IMG/VR virus record: IMGVR_UViG_3300029922_000017
Coordinates: 62,001-126,000 of that record
Source: a virus
Length of the DNA: 64,000 bases
Direction: 5' to 3' (one strand)
Of the stretch, positions 54,499 to 62,491 are shown one piece after another; position 1 is the stretch's first letter, and each line of letters starts with the position of its first letter. Position numbers and translations under genes: made by a program. The notes under the pieces are model-generated. The model did not search any database. It was not told the DNA's origin and worked only from the letters and a program-made list of their open reading frames with translations.

Positions 54499-55116
54499 TT
54501 ATTCTTCAATTTTAGTTTTTAAATACGTAATTCTCACATTTCGTAGGTCTTCCCATTTCTTCATATCCTCAAAATTAATCGATTGGGAACAATAGATGTC
54601 TTGCTCAAACATATTAAAATGATTAGCCCGACAAAATCTATCCAAACAAGCCAAAATCTTATACTCGGCTCCAAATGCAAAAATATTCTCATTGCAAAAT
54701 GTCTCGGCGGCATCTTTTAAAGAATCTAGCAATTCATCTCCTTTGATATGGATAGCTTCCAATTTTTTAAATTGAAAATTGATATCAATCTTATTTTGTA
54801 TATGGTCAACCGTATCTTTATATTCAGCCGAATTACTTAATTTAACTCCAAATTCCCATGCTTCTTTACTGATTGCAAATGGGAGATATTGATTGGTATC
54901 ATATAAATTGTTAACTGGACAGCTATCGACATTACCATATCCTTTATAAGTTCCTTTATAGACACATACAAAATATTTCTCAAATGCCCATGATAATCCG
55001 CCATTCCTATCCATAAATAGGTCAGCCGCTTCTGGTTTAAATAGAATAATTACACAGTTATCTTCATCAATGATAGGAGTCAAGGTGACGATACAAGTTA
55101 AATTGGCAGTTCCCAT
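54499..55116 (-). CDS. Hypothetical protein
   Basis: 205 residues, MGTANLTCIVTLTPIIDEDN. Six cysteines without a regular pattern. An alpha/beta layout with no known domain. One base after 55118-55300. Confidence 0.6.
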   Translation of the reverse strand: MGTANLTCIVTLTPIIDEDNCVIILFKPEAADLFMDRNGGLSWAFEKYFVCVYKGTYKGYGNVDSCPVNNLYDTNQYLPFAISKEAWEFGVKLSNSAEYKDTVDHIQNKIDINFQFKKLEAIHIKGDELLDSLKDAAETFCNENIFAFGAEYKILACLDRFCRANHFNMFEQDIYCSQSINFEDMKKWEDLRNVRITYLKTKIEE

Positions 55117-55117
55117 A

Positions 55118-55300
55118 TTATTTCATTTGATTGGCTAAGAATTCACAGGCATCCGCATAGCAGATAGCGCAGAATGCGTCACACTTGCCATCGGCGTGGT
55201 CTTTACGAAGTTCGACTTGAGTTTTACCGTAATTAACCGATATTACAACTCCATTCGAGTCATATTCAGTTATACATACACAGTCATCAATTTCATTCAT
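55118..55300 (-). CDS. Small Cys-rich protein
   Basis: 60 residues, MNEIDDCVCITEYDSNGVVI and CDAFCAICYADACE, which could hold one metal ion. TTGACA-16-TATAAT ends 8 nt before the ATG. Confidence 0.6.
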   Translation of the reverse strand: MNEIDDCVCITEYDSNGVVISVNYGKTQVELRKDHADGKCDAFCAICYADACEFLANQMK

Positions 55301-55332
55301 ATTCCAACATTATACCTATTTCTAGGACAATG

Positions 55333-55536
55333 TCAAATAGATTTTTTCAATTTATCTACGAGTGATGGATGAGCTATTATGTCATCTCCCCATTTATACA
55401 TGGCCGGAATATATTTGAAATTTTTATTATCCTTTTTCCATTTATTCCTAATTCTTGACTTTTTGGAACGAGGAAACCTAAATTGAATTTTTTTGACGCA
55501 TAATTCCGAACTTATTATATTAATACCAGCTATCAT
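55333..55536 (-). CDS. Small basic protein
   Basis: 67 residues with RFPRSKKSRIRNKWKKD, probably nucleic-acid binding. ATGA overlap with 55533-55970. Its stop lies just before the next TTGACA. Confidence 0.6.
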   Translation of the reverse strand: MIAGINIISSELCVKKIQFRFPRSKKSRIRNKWKKDNKNFKYIPAMYKWGDDIIAHPSLVDKLKKSI

Positions 55537-55970
55537 AATTTTACAAACTCAAATTCTGAAATCGGTATTTTATAAAAGAACTCCCCTTTGAGGACAAATC
55601 TATTTCTCGACTCCTTAAGATGTTCATCTTCCATGTATTTTTTAATTTTTTTACCTTTGATTATTCCAATATGTGAATAATCTTCAGATAATATGATATA
55701 ATCAGTCTTACCATCCACGAAGAATTTCTTTTTACGCTCGGCAATATTTATATCAGAATAAGGAAAAATTTCCGATTTCCATACTAATCTATGTTCGACC
55801 TCTACGCTGTGTTTTTCATCTTCCGATATTAAATCAACACTATATCGTGTCTTACCATCAACTAATTCAATGCCCAATTTGTCTTTATAATACTTTTTTA
55901 CAACTTCACGACTCTGAGGGTCATGTGCGGCATGTAATTTCTTATCAAAGGCTTTATGTTTTCCAATCAT
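55533..55970 (-). CDS. PD-(D/E)XK-like protein
   Basis: 145 residues. SVDLISEDEKHSVEVEHRLV (Asp46, Glu57, Glu59) followed by Trp and a helix resembles the D...ExE core of restriction-like nucleases; the final Lys is not certain. Coupled with the P-loop gene upstream (3 nt). Confidence 0.5.
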   Translation of the reverse strand: MIGKHKAFDKKLHAAHDPQSREVVKKYYKDKLGIELVDGKTRYSVDLISEDEKHSVEVEHRLVWKSEIFPYSDINIAERKKKFFVDGKTDYIILSEDYSHIGIIKGKKIKKYMEDEHLKESRNRFVLKGEFFYKIPISEFEFVKL

Positions 55971-55973
55971 AGT

Positions 55974-56519
55974 TTATATTATTTTGTTGTTTTTTAATAG
56001 ACCGATTATTTTGTTTACTATTTTATCTTTACCTTCGGGAGTGCCGTCAAATACTTCATACCCTTCATTATACTTATCAAGCAAATCTAAAATCTTGCCG
56101 TCTATTTCAATGGATTGTTCTTCATTATGCAATCTCCCATTTGGGTCATGTTTTCCTGCTCGTTTTAAGAATACATTATAATTCCACATCTTACTCATTT
56201 CTTCCATTGCTAATTTCTCAAATGTCTCTCGCCGTTCTTTATCATAAATAGGTTGTAACACTAAAGGACTATCTGTTATGATAACATCAACCTCTCCCAA
56301 TAATCGATTAATACGGTGAAATTGATTTCCGAATAGATATATTTGGTCGTGGATAGAGTCCAGGTCTTTATTATATATTATATCTTTAGGGAATTCTAAT
56401 GCCATTTCACAACTAATACCTTTAGTTTTCAAATCAAAGAATATACCTGCACATATAGTGCTTTTTCTCGAATTGGGACCTCCAAAACAGTTTATCACCA
56501 ATGCGTTATTTGTTTGCAT
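55974..56519 (-). CDS. P-loop ATPase/kinase-like protein
   Basis: 181 residues. Walker A GGPNSRKST (13-21), Walker B VDVIITDSPL, plus FGNQFHRINRL and a D-rich end: the AAA/nucleotide-kinase-like family common in phages. The residue before the Lys is Arg instead of the usual Gly, which is unusual but still allows the KS/T. Overlaps the HNH gene by 14 nt. Confidence 0.7.
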   Translation of the reverse strand: MQTNNALVINCFGGPNSRKSTICAGIFFDLKTKGISCEMALEFPKDIIYNKDLDSIHDQIYLFGNQFHRINRLLGEVDVIITDSPLVLQPIYDKERRETFEKLAMEEMSKMWNYNVFLKRAGKHDPNGRLHNEEQSIEIDGKILDLLDKYNEGYEVFDGTPEGKDKIVNKIIGLLKNNKII

Positions 56520-57048
56520 AAGTTACTACCTCTCGACATAAATTTATAAATTCTTCATTAGATAACGACTGTTTCGAAAAGTTTAAGTCACGATGAACCC
56601 ACTGTATATTGTTAATGGTATACCCTTTCGTCGAGTCTATTCTATCAAGAGAGGCTGTATTTGATTTTGAGTATTCAAATCCTATATTCCTTCCCGACAA
56701 GGCACATCTTCTTTTTTGTTTAATATAAAGTTTCCATGCCTTTTCAATGGTTAATTTAAAAATTATTTCTCGGCTTTTCGCTCCTCGTATAACATTGTTC
56801 CAAAATGTCATTGATATGTCTTCATGTCCTTTCCATTTAGGGCGTTTACGATATGGATGCCACACATCATAAGTTTGAACAACTAACCCATACATATTAA
56901 GATAATTAGACACCGATTTTTCATTACATCCTACTTCACTTGCTATTTTATTTATCGTTTTTTTATTTATATAATGTTCAGTATGTAAGAACTCTTTAGT
57001 TAAAATTTTAGCTAGACTGCCTCTTCTATTTTTCATTTTTGTTCTCAT
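56506..57048 (-). CDS. HNH homing endonuclease
   Basis: 180 residues, MRTKMKNRRGSLAKILTKEF. HNH core CALSGRNIGF...TASLDRIDSTKGYTINNIQW, almost the same as in 39400-40074. Its N-terminal half is a helix-turn-helix (INKIASEVGCNEKSVSNYL) instead of the zinc module. It follows a small GRK protein (57050), as does the endonuclease at 60682. Confidence 0.75.
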   Translation of the reverse strand: MRTKMKNRRGSLAKILTKEFLHTEHYINKKTINKIASEVGCNEKSVSNYLNMYGLVVQTYDVWHPYRKRPKWKGHEDISMTFWNNVIRGAKSREIIFKLTIEKAWKLYIKQKRRCALSGRNIGFEYSKSNTASLDRIDSTKGYTINNIQWVHRDLNFSKQSLSNEEFINLCREVVTYANK

Positions 57049-57049
57049 A

Positions 57050-57226
57050 TTATACACACCGGTTTGATTTTTGGTTATGTTTAGAAGAACAATCTTTTAA
57101 TTTATGGTAATCTGACCTACGCTTTTGATTAATCATCTCCCGATTAAGTTGGTAATACTTATTAGCTTTAACCCTCTTAATTTCGAGAGTTTCCTCGTAG
57201 GTTCGATTATAAGATTTTCTTCCCAT
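57050..57226 (-). CDS. Small basic GRK protein paired with an HNH gene
   Basis: 58 residues, MGRKSYNRTYEETLEIKRVK, then ANKYYQLNREMINQKRRSDY. It resembles 60561-60704 (MGRKKLYITEEDK...YYWRNQKKEQ) and the N-terminus of the endonuclease VII at 443. A DNA-binding arm separated from its nuclease is a plausible reading. Confidence 0.6.
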   Translation of the reverse strand: MGRKSYNRTYEETLEIKRVKANKYYQLNREMINQKRRSDYHKLKDCSSKHNQKSNRCV

Positions 57227-57266
57227 ATAATATAAATATAAGCGATAAATGAAAAACGATAGATTA

Positions 57267-57806
57267 TTAAATAGATTTAAATTCCTTGGCACATGTAGGA
57301 CATAGAGTTTTTTCCCATTTATTTTTATTTAACACCAACTTAACTTTATTAGTTGTGCCGCAGGTTTCGCACACATGGTTAGACATCTTCTCGTAAAATC
57401 TAATTATTTCTCGTGTCGTAGCATCACCACCCCACACTCCTTGAATTCGTAATTGTCCAAATTTAGATTTAATTATTCCTATAGATACCTGTTGAACTGG
57501 ATTTTTAGTATAATAATTAAATAATAATTTTTCATGTGCAAATTTAACTAGTGCTGGCCATTTTTTTTTAATCGACTCATCACTTACAATCGGCCAGATA
57601 AGGTCATACCAGCGTCTATTCCACCAATAGTGAAATGTATTTAGATTGGCATCCTGAGTTGGATTATCAATGTATGATTGGAGGTCGTCCAACATGCTAG
57701 TGATTATTGATGCCCACCCATCATCTACCTCGAAAGTCTTACTTCTTAAATCTGGAAGAATCTTGGGGTATTTTTTAAGTAGTTTATTGGTCAGTTTTTT
57801 ATTCAT
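57267..57806 (-). CDS. Hypothetical phage protein with C-terminal zinc ribbon
   Basis: 179 residues. VDDGWASIITSMLDDLQSYI, a Trp-rich middle, QVSIGIIKSKFGQLRI and CETCGTT...CPTCAKEF. This layout is frequent in phage genomes (IKSKFG-LR-Y and a final ribbon) without known function. ATGA overlap with 57803-57979. Confidence 0.65.
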   Translation of the reverse strand: MNKKLTNKLLKKYPKILPDLRSKTFEVDDGWASIITSMLDDLQSYIDNPTQDANLNTFHYWWNRRWYDLIWPIVSDESIKKKWPALVKFAHEKLLFNYYTKNPVQQVSIGIIKSKFGQLRIQGVWGGDATTREIIRFYEKMSNHVCETCGTTNKVKLVLNKNKWEKTLCPTCAKEFKSI

Positions 57807-57979
57807 AATTCACTATATATTTTATCGGCGATGGTTAATTCATCCGGTGTCAGTCTTCTATAAAATTTGATATAATCTAACATATAATCAGACGTGTAAT
57901 CATTCTTCCAAGAGTCAATATATTCATTTAGATGATTTAATTCCTCATCCATCTGTAATTCTACGTCTTGATATAACAT
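57803..57979 (-). CDS. 58-residue acidic protein
   Basis: MLYQDVELQMDEELNHLNEY, all helical. Ends as ATGA with the start of 57267-57806 and starts one base after 57981-58253. Confidence 0.55.
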   Translation of the reverse strand: MLYQDVELQMDEELNHLNEYIDSWKNDYTSDYMLDYIKFYRRLTPDELTIADKIYSEL

Positions 57980-57980
57980 G

Positions 57981-58253
57981 TTATTTCTTGTTAAGTGTCA
58001 TATTTGGATAACATTTATGACAGAGAAATATTTTTTTGTTCTTAATATCAAGTCCCAAATGTCCCTTACCCATACATTTCTTACAATTGGATTTGGGGGG
58101 ATATGGCACTTGTGCTTTCAATTCTCCAAGTCCGATAAATGTTGGGGGGTGTATCTTCCCCGCCACTGTTGATTTTAATTCATAGGTTGGGGTAGCGGGT
58201 GTTTTATTAACCGGAGGTTGGGATGGAACGTATTCTCTAATTGGTTCGGTCAT
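57981..58253 (-). CDS. DnaJ-type zinc-finger-like protein
   Basis: 90 residues from ATG 58253. A Pro-rich N-terminus leads to CKKCMGKGHLGLDI and CHKC, similar to one half of the DnaJ CxxCxGxG zinc domain and common in phages. ATG chosen by the usual size. Confidence 0.65.
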   Translation of the reverse strand: MTEPIREYVPSQPPVNKTPATPTYELKSTVAGKIHPPTFIGLGELKAQVPYPPKSNCKKCMGKGHLGLDIKNKKIFLCHKCYPNMTLNKK

Positions 58254-58269
58254 AATAGGTATAAACAAA

Positions 58270-58305
58270 ATGTGCTGTTATATTGATATTATATAACAGC
58301 ACACC
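58270..58305 (-). terminator. Long hairpin terminator
   Basis: GTGCTGTTATA (about 58272-58282)/TATAACAGCAC, followed on minus by ATTTTGTTT. Lies between 58328-58564 and 58253. Confidence 0.65.
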
Positions 58306-58327
58306 GTGGAACTCAACTTTTTATATT

Positions 58328-58564
58328 TTATTTTTTGTCAATTGGGTCGGTAAACAAAAAGTAGGGACATGCTTTTTGCTTCTTGGCCTTGACCAGCATC
58401 CACATAAAAGATACGAATATCACAACTTGCTCCGAACCAGCAACCACAATCGACTTCATTATCTCATTAAACCTAACATCAATCTTTCCAATGATAGAGT
58501 CATATTCCTTTTTAGAAATATTATCATCGGATAACTTCAAATATTCTTCTTTAGTAATTTTCAT
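58328..58564 (-). CDS. Small hypothetical protein
   Basis: 78 residues, MKITKEEYLKLSDDNISKKE, helical and with a hydrophobic VVIFVSFMWMLV segment, probably membrane-associated. The -10 TATATT ends 7 nt before the ATG; -35 is weak. Confidence 0.6.
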   Translation of the reverse strand: MKITKEEYLKLSDDNISKKEYDSIIGKIDVRFNEIMKSIVVAGSEQVVIFVSFMWMLVKAKKQKACPYFLFTDPIDKK

Positions 58565-58647
58565 GTGTTCGAATATATCACATCTTATTGTGCATCATAC
58601 TTAAACCGAACATATCAATCAGTTTTTAGAGACATCTGTGATTTATT

Positions 58648-59289
58648 TTAATGGTGTCCTTCTTGTTTACGTGGTATTTTATCCATTAATTGTTTAATCT
58701 CATCAAACGAGACTGGACGTTTCCAATAATCAAATCCAACATCTATAGTTTTCCCGTCTAATTTATAATTTTCTTTAGTTGAATGAATATGTCCGTGGAT
58801 ATGTATTCCGTTATGAGACATACCATTCCAAGAAGATAGTGGATAATGACTAGCTACAGTCTTACTGCCATCAACCGAGAATTCTAGATAATTCCCAACA
58901 TATATCAAATTTCTATATCTTAGTGGATATACTTCTATATCTCGCTTACCATATATTGAATATATATGTTCTTCGTAATTTGACCACGTGCATGAATTAT
59001 GATTCCCAAACAGCATATACACCGATTGACAGTTAATTTGAGATAGAAAATTTTCAAATTGGTCGGATGAAGAATTAAGCATGAAATCTCCGAGATAAAT
59101 CATTATATCGTCATACTTTACATTATCATTTATAGTCTTGATGATGTCGACGTTCATTTCACCGACTGAATTATACCCTCTCATTTTCCAAATAGGAATT
59201 GGCCATTTAGGATTATGGTTATAGTGAAAATCACTACTCAACCATACTTTACTTTCTTCGGTCTGTCTAAAATGTAATACTCTATTCAT
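58648..59289 (-). CDS. Metallophosphoesterase
   Basis: 213 residues. LSSDFHYNH, IYLGDFM, FGNHNS, SHYPLSS and IHGHIHS supply the metal ligands of the calcineurin-like fold, in the order of the bacterial YfcE/phage DNA-repair-associated branch. The substrate is unknown. Related only in fold to 34966-35559. Confidence 0.85.
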   Translation of the reverse strand: MNRVLHFRQTEESKVWLSSDFHYNHNPKWPIPIWKMRGYNSVGEMNVDIIKTINDNVKYDDIMIYLGDFMLNSSSDQFENFLSQINCQSVYMLFGNHNSCTWSNYEEHIYSIYGKRDIEVYPLRYRNLIYVGNYLEFSVDGSKTVASHYPLSSWNGMSHNGIHIHGHIHSTKENYKLDGKTIDVGFDYWKRPVSFDEIKQLMDKIPRKQEGHH

Positions 59290-59425
59290 GATATCCGTTT
59301 CTATATGCTATATATTTTGTTTTTTCGCTATTCTTTTTAAATGGATTTTTATAGGGACGCTTTAATCTTTTATCATTGCTTCCCATATGATATGCTCCAA
59401 TAATTTTTTCTGATTCTTTACTCAT
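59282..59425 (-). CDS. 47-residue basic protein
   Basis: MSKESEKIIGAYHMGSNDKR then a Lys-rich PYKNPFKKNSEKT. Overlaps the phosphoesterase ATG by 8 nt in another frame. Confidence 0.5.
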   Translation of the reverse strand: MSKESEKIIGAYHMGSNDKRLKRPYKNPFKKNSEKTKYIAYRNGYHE

Positions 59426-59428
59426 AAA

Positions 59429-59602
59429 TTATTCCAAATAATCATCGTAAATTGTAATATGTATAAACCCATCACCATCTGTGTGACCAATGATAATACT
59501 ATCACCACACCCATTTTTAAACGCTAACAACTCTTCGAGAGAATTGATTTCAATTGTCTTTTCATACTTACAGTCCGATGCTTTTTCAATTTTAAATTTC
59601 AT
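59429..59602 (-). CDS. 57-residue protein
   Basis: MKFKIEKASDCKYEKTIEIN, small alpha/beta with GHTDGDGFIHITIY. Follows 59612-59935 by 9 nt. Confidence 0.55.
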   Translation of the reverse strand: MKFKIEKASDCKYEKTIEINSLEELLAFKNGCGDSIIIGHTDGDGFIHITIYDDYLE

Positions 59603-59611
59603 AACTATTTT

Positions 59612-59935
59612 TTAAATGTGACTTCCACCAAATATCTTACTAAATACTCCGCCCTTGCCAAATATCTCTTCGAACAATGCGGGGTTATTTAACTCTACAT
59701 CGAGCAGTTTATTTTTTCGAGTTGGTTTAGTAATATTCAATCGCAATTCACAATCGGGACATGTTAGCCTGATATATGTCTCATACATCTGGATAAAATG
59801 TGGAAAATCAGCCCGTTCCAATTTAAATATACATTCGCAATTTTTACATCTAAACTCACGGTCTTCCCACCAATATTTTTCAATTGTAGTTTTTGTTGGC
59901 TTGCTATAGGGAATGCCAGATTTAATAATTTTCAT
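59612..59935 (-). CDS. Zinc-ribbon protein
   Basis: 107 residues. CKNCECIF...CPDCEL gives a zinc ribbon (five cysteines) with a basic region and helical tail. ATGA overlap with 59932-60255. Confidence 0.65.
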   Translation of the reverse strand: MKIIKSGIPYSKPTKTTIEKYWWEDREFRCKNCECIFKLERADFPHFIQMYETYIRLTCPDCELRLNITKPTRKNKLLDVELNNPALFEEIFGKGGVFSKIFGGSHI

Positions 59936-60255
59936 TTTTCAATATGTTTATAGGTTCCGTTTTTCAACTGCTTCCATTTCCGTTTTTTGTTAATTTTCAA
60001 CTTCTGGCTGGCAAACTCAATCAAATCTTCCAACGAATGTCCTTTTCGCCATGCTGCATCCAGCAACAGCAACGTGCAGTCTGCCCATTCCATCTTATCA
60101 TCGGGATTATCTAACAACTCCTGAACTTCATCTTTTAAATGAAGTAATGGATACTTACAGGGTCTATCTTCCGGCGACCCAAACGCCTTACCAGAAAATT
60201 CATTACGGGCTTTTAAGAAAGCATTTATTTTTAGTATGTTGTTAATTTGAATCAT
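59932..60255 (-). CDS. MazG-fold pyrophosphohydrolase-like (DUF550-type)
   Basis: 107 residues. HLKDEVQELLDNPDDKMEWA supplies the E..E...E..D metal site, and DCTLLLLDAAWRKGHSLEDL and NKKRKWKQL match the DUF550/dATP-dGTP diphosphohydrolase branch. That branch includes MazZ of 2-aminoadenine phages; no purZ is in this window, so ordinary nucleotide house-cleaning is the safer reading. TTGACT-16-TATACT ends 6 nt before the ATG. Confidence 0.75.
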   Translation of the reverse strand: MIQINNILKINAFLKARNEFSGKAFGSPEDRPCKYPLLHLKDEVQELLDNPDDKMEWADCTLLLLDAAWRKGHSLEDLIEFASQKLKINKKRKWKQLKNGTYKHIEK

Positions 60256-60285
60256 AAGTGGAGTATATCAATCTCAAACTAAAAG

Positions 60286-60468
60286 TCAAGGACTAATCAT
60301 TTTAAAATATTCGCTAGGAATAATTTCATTTTGATTAAATCCATAAAAATGGTCAATCAACAAGCCTTCGGGATGTAGTTTGCCAGTTATTATTAAACCT
60401 TTTGGATAAAAGGAATTACCACCATAACCGTGGTAATTCCATTTTTTTATTAGTCTTACTTTAATCAT
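60286..60468 (-). CDS. Small beta-rich protein
   Basis: 60 residues, MIKVRLIKKWNYHGYGGNSF, basic N-terminus with an NxxPKG turn. TTGACT-16-TATAAT ends 7 nt before the ATG; its stop is just before the next TTGACT. Confidence 0.6.
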   Translation of the reverse strand: MIKVRLIKKWNYHGYGGNSFYPKGLIITGKLHPEGLLIDHFYGFNQNEIIPSEYFKMISP

Positions 60469-60560
60469 TTTTCAAATTATATCATACACATATAAAAAGT
60501 CAATAAAATATTTTCGGAGTTTTTTCGGTGTTTTATTATTCTCGATGATATTTATAATAT

Positions 60561-60704
60561 ATGGGAAGAAAAAAGTTATATATCACCGAGGAAGATAAGA
60601 TGACCGCCGCCCGAAAATGGCGAATGGACTATTATTGGAGAAACCAGAAAAAAGAACAAAAACGTAATTTAAAAAATTATCATGAAAGAAAAAAGCCAAC
60701 TTGA
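60561..60704 (+). CDS. Small basic GRK protein paired with an HNH gene
   Basis: 47 residues, MGRKKLYITEEDKMTAARKW, then MDYYWRNQKKEQKRN. Overlaps the HNH start (60682) by 23 nt in another frame. Same form as 57050-57226, which also precedes an HNH gene. Confidence 0.55.
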   Translation: MGRKKLYITEEDKMTAARKWRMDYYWRNQKKEQKRNLKNYHERKKPT

Positions 60705-61464
60705 ATATTCTCGTATTTGTCCCGAATGTAATGCTAAAATAGTATTAAAAAATAAGAATTCTTGGTGGGCAAATAGAAACAGTAAAAAATCATGTAGAAG
60801 ATGTGTGATTGGATATTCTCTTGAAGAGGAGAAATTTTTAATCGATAATTATTCTAAATTAGGACGGAAAGAATGTTCTAGGCAATTGAATAGAACGGAA
60901 TTTTCTATCGGAGTTAAGACAAGTAAACTCAGACTTGTTATGACACCCCAACCCAAAGACCCAATTAATAATAAAATATGTGTGAGATGTGATTTGGAAT
61001 TATCAAAAGATAGATTTGGAGTTACCAATCGAAACAAAGATAAACATAGTAATATGTGTAAATCATGTTCGCAATATGATAGGCGTCGGTCAGATAAACT
61101 TGAAAACAAGCGAAAATATGATGCAATCTACAAAACTAAAAAGAAAACTTGTCCTATATTTAAACTACGCAAAATAGTAAAAAAACGAATTACACGAGCA
61201 ATGAAACTAAAAAGTATAAAGAAAAGACATTCTATAATTAAATTGTTGGGATGTTCCATTATAGACTTGCAACAGCACTTAAAATCACAATTTAAATATG
61301 GAATGTCTTGGGATAATCATGGCTTTAAAGGTTGGCATATCGACCATATAATTCCACTTTCATCGGCCAAAACACAAGAAGAAATGGAAAGGCTATGTCA
61401 TTATACAAATCTCCAGCCTCTTTGGTGGTATGAGAATTTATCAAAAAAAGATAAGATATTATAA
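60682..61464 (+). CDS. HNH homing endonuclease with zinc modules
   Basis: 260 residues. N-terminal CPECN...CRRC zinc module shared with 18874 and 39400, a helix-turn-helix-like EEEKFLIDNYSKLGRKECS, a second CVRCD...CKSC zinc pair, and a C-terminal HNH of the GWHIDHIIPLSSA...NLQPLWWYENLSK type. It is the only plus gene in the last 30 kb and overlaps its pair gene 60561. A selfish insertion between 60468 and 61836. Confidence 0.8.
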   Translation: MKEKSQLEYSRICPECNAKIVLKNKNSWWANRNSKKSCRRCVIGYSLEEEKFLIDNYSKLGRKECSRQLNRTEFSIGVKTSKLRLVMTPQPKDPINNKICVRCDLELSKDRFGVTNRNKDKHSNMCKSCSQYDRRRSDKLENKRKYDAIYKTKKKTCPIFKLRKIVKKRITRAMKLKSIKKRHSIIKLLGCSIIDLQQHLKSQFKYGMSWDNHGFKGWHIDHIIPLSSAKTQEEMERLCHYTNLQPLWWYENLSKKDKIL

Positions 61465-61836
61465 TCCCTTAAAATTGCATAGAACCATATGGAAACCCCA
61501 AAAATTCTTATCTACAATTTTCATCATATCTTTGATTTCCTGCGCCCGATTACATTGAACATTCATCCAAACATTTTTACGGGTAATTACAATGTCTTCT
61601 GGATTATATTCAAAATCGATAATTTCACCGTCCAAATGACGAATGGGATTTACATCGAAATTTCCATGAATTGCTGGCAGAGCAATTGAAATGTGGCAAC
61701 CATGCGCCGGTAATTGTGATGGTATCGTATTCCAGTGCGCCACATGAAATAGTTTCTGATAATAACGGCAAATATCGTAAGAACATATTATTCTTACGCC
61801 ATTCTTTATCTGTAGATAGCCATTACTTTTATACAC
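61459..61836 (-). CDS. Hypothetical protein with leaderless GTG start
   Basis: 125 residues, MYKSNGYLQIKNGVRIICSY. A mixed alpha/beta protein with a CHISIALPAIHGNFD segment; no family. The GTG at 61836 lies 6 nt after TTGACT-16-TATACT, so it would be a leaderless GTG. Tail-to-tail with the HNH gene, overlapping it by 6 nt. Confidence 0.6.
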   Translation of the reverse strand: MYKSNGYLQIKNGVRIICSYDICRYYQKLFHVAHWNTIPSQLPAHGCHISIALPAIHGNFDVNPIRHLDGEIIDFEYNPEDIVITRKNVWMNVQCNRAQEIKDMMKIVDKNFWGFHMVLCNFKGL

Positions 61837-61880
61837 GTCACCAGTATATACAAATACAACATCAAGTCAAGAAATTAAAT

Positions 61881-62125
61881 GAATGAAGGATATAATCGCC
61901 TTTCTGTAATTTAACTCCGACATATATCTCATTATTTCTAATGGTCGTATGCTACTAACGACTGCTTCAACCTTCGCATTATCGGGAAACATTACCCTAG
62001 CGACTTTAGAATTGCAGATACCTTGAGGTAATAACGGGCTATTAACCCTTCCTCGGCTGTTTTTCTGTGACGAATTTCCTCTATTATAGGGCTTTACCTA
62101 TAACAGCGTCGGAGTCCTTCATTCA
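61881..62125 (-). ncRNA. 245-nt structured RNA with own promoter
   Basis: The predicted start (about 62125) coincides with the 5' strand of a closing stem: GAATGAAGGACTCCGAC pairs with GTCGGAG (61921-61915 on minus) and, 24 nt later, TCCTTCATTC (61890-61881). Inside are TTATAGG/CCTATAA, GAGG/CCTC around GGG..CCC and GTCGT/ACGAC. No ORF on either strand is plausible. The 3' stem is followed by ATTTAATTTCTTG. No known RNA family recognised. Confidence 0.75.
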
Positions 62126-62131
62126 AATTGA

Positions 62132-62160
62132 ATAATATCACACTTCCTTAAACAAGTCAA
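62132..62160 (-). promoter_or_regulatory. Promoter of the 245-nt RNA
   Basis: TTGACT-17-TATTAT on minus, overlapping the end of 62138-62359. The start is predicted 7 nt after the -10, exactly at the RNA's first helix. Confidence 0.75.
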
Positions 62161-62359
62161 GGAATGTTTGTTCGGCTGTATCTCGGTTATTTAATGGATG
62201 TTCGTCTGTCCAATCAATTTCAACTTTTTTAGTATCTCTTACCCGAACATTTAAATATCTATTATTTTCAATTGACTCTATAACTTGTTTTAAGTTATGA
62301 TGACGTTCAAAATCAATAACCTGAACTACCATTTTATATACATTTACTTTATTATTCAT
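62138..62359 (-). CDS. Small acidic protein
   Basis: 73 residues, MNNKVNVYKMVVQVIDFERH, ferredoxin-like beta-alpha-beta pattern. Its end (LDLFKEV) reaches into the RNA promoter at 62132-62160. Three nt after 62363-62491. Confidence 0.6.
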   Translation of the reverse strand: MNNKVNVYKMVVQVIDFERHHNLKQVIESIENNRYLNVRVRDTKKVEIDWTDEHPLNNRDTAEQTFLDLFKEV

Positions 62360-62362
62360 ATT

Positions 62363-62491
62363 TTAATCGTCCCATTCTTTGGAGCATCGGTTACATTTCC
62401 ATCTATGTGTCCAATTTGAGTATGCGGTTATCACAGTCTTATCTGAGTGGAAACACCATCTAAAATTAAAAAATGATAGCAATTTTCTCAT
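62363..62491 (-). CDS. 42-residue zinc-binding protein
   Basis: MRKLLSFFNFRWCFHSDKTV then WKCNRCSKEWDD: one CxxC pair plus CFH. ATGA overlap with the end of 62488-62880. Confidence 0.55.
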   Translation of the reverse strand: MRKLLSFFNFRWCFHSDKTVITAYSNWTHRWKCNRCSKEWDD

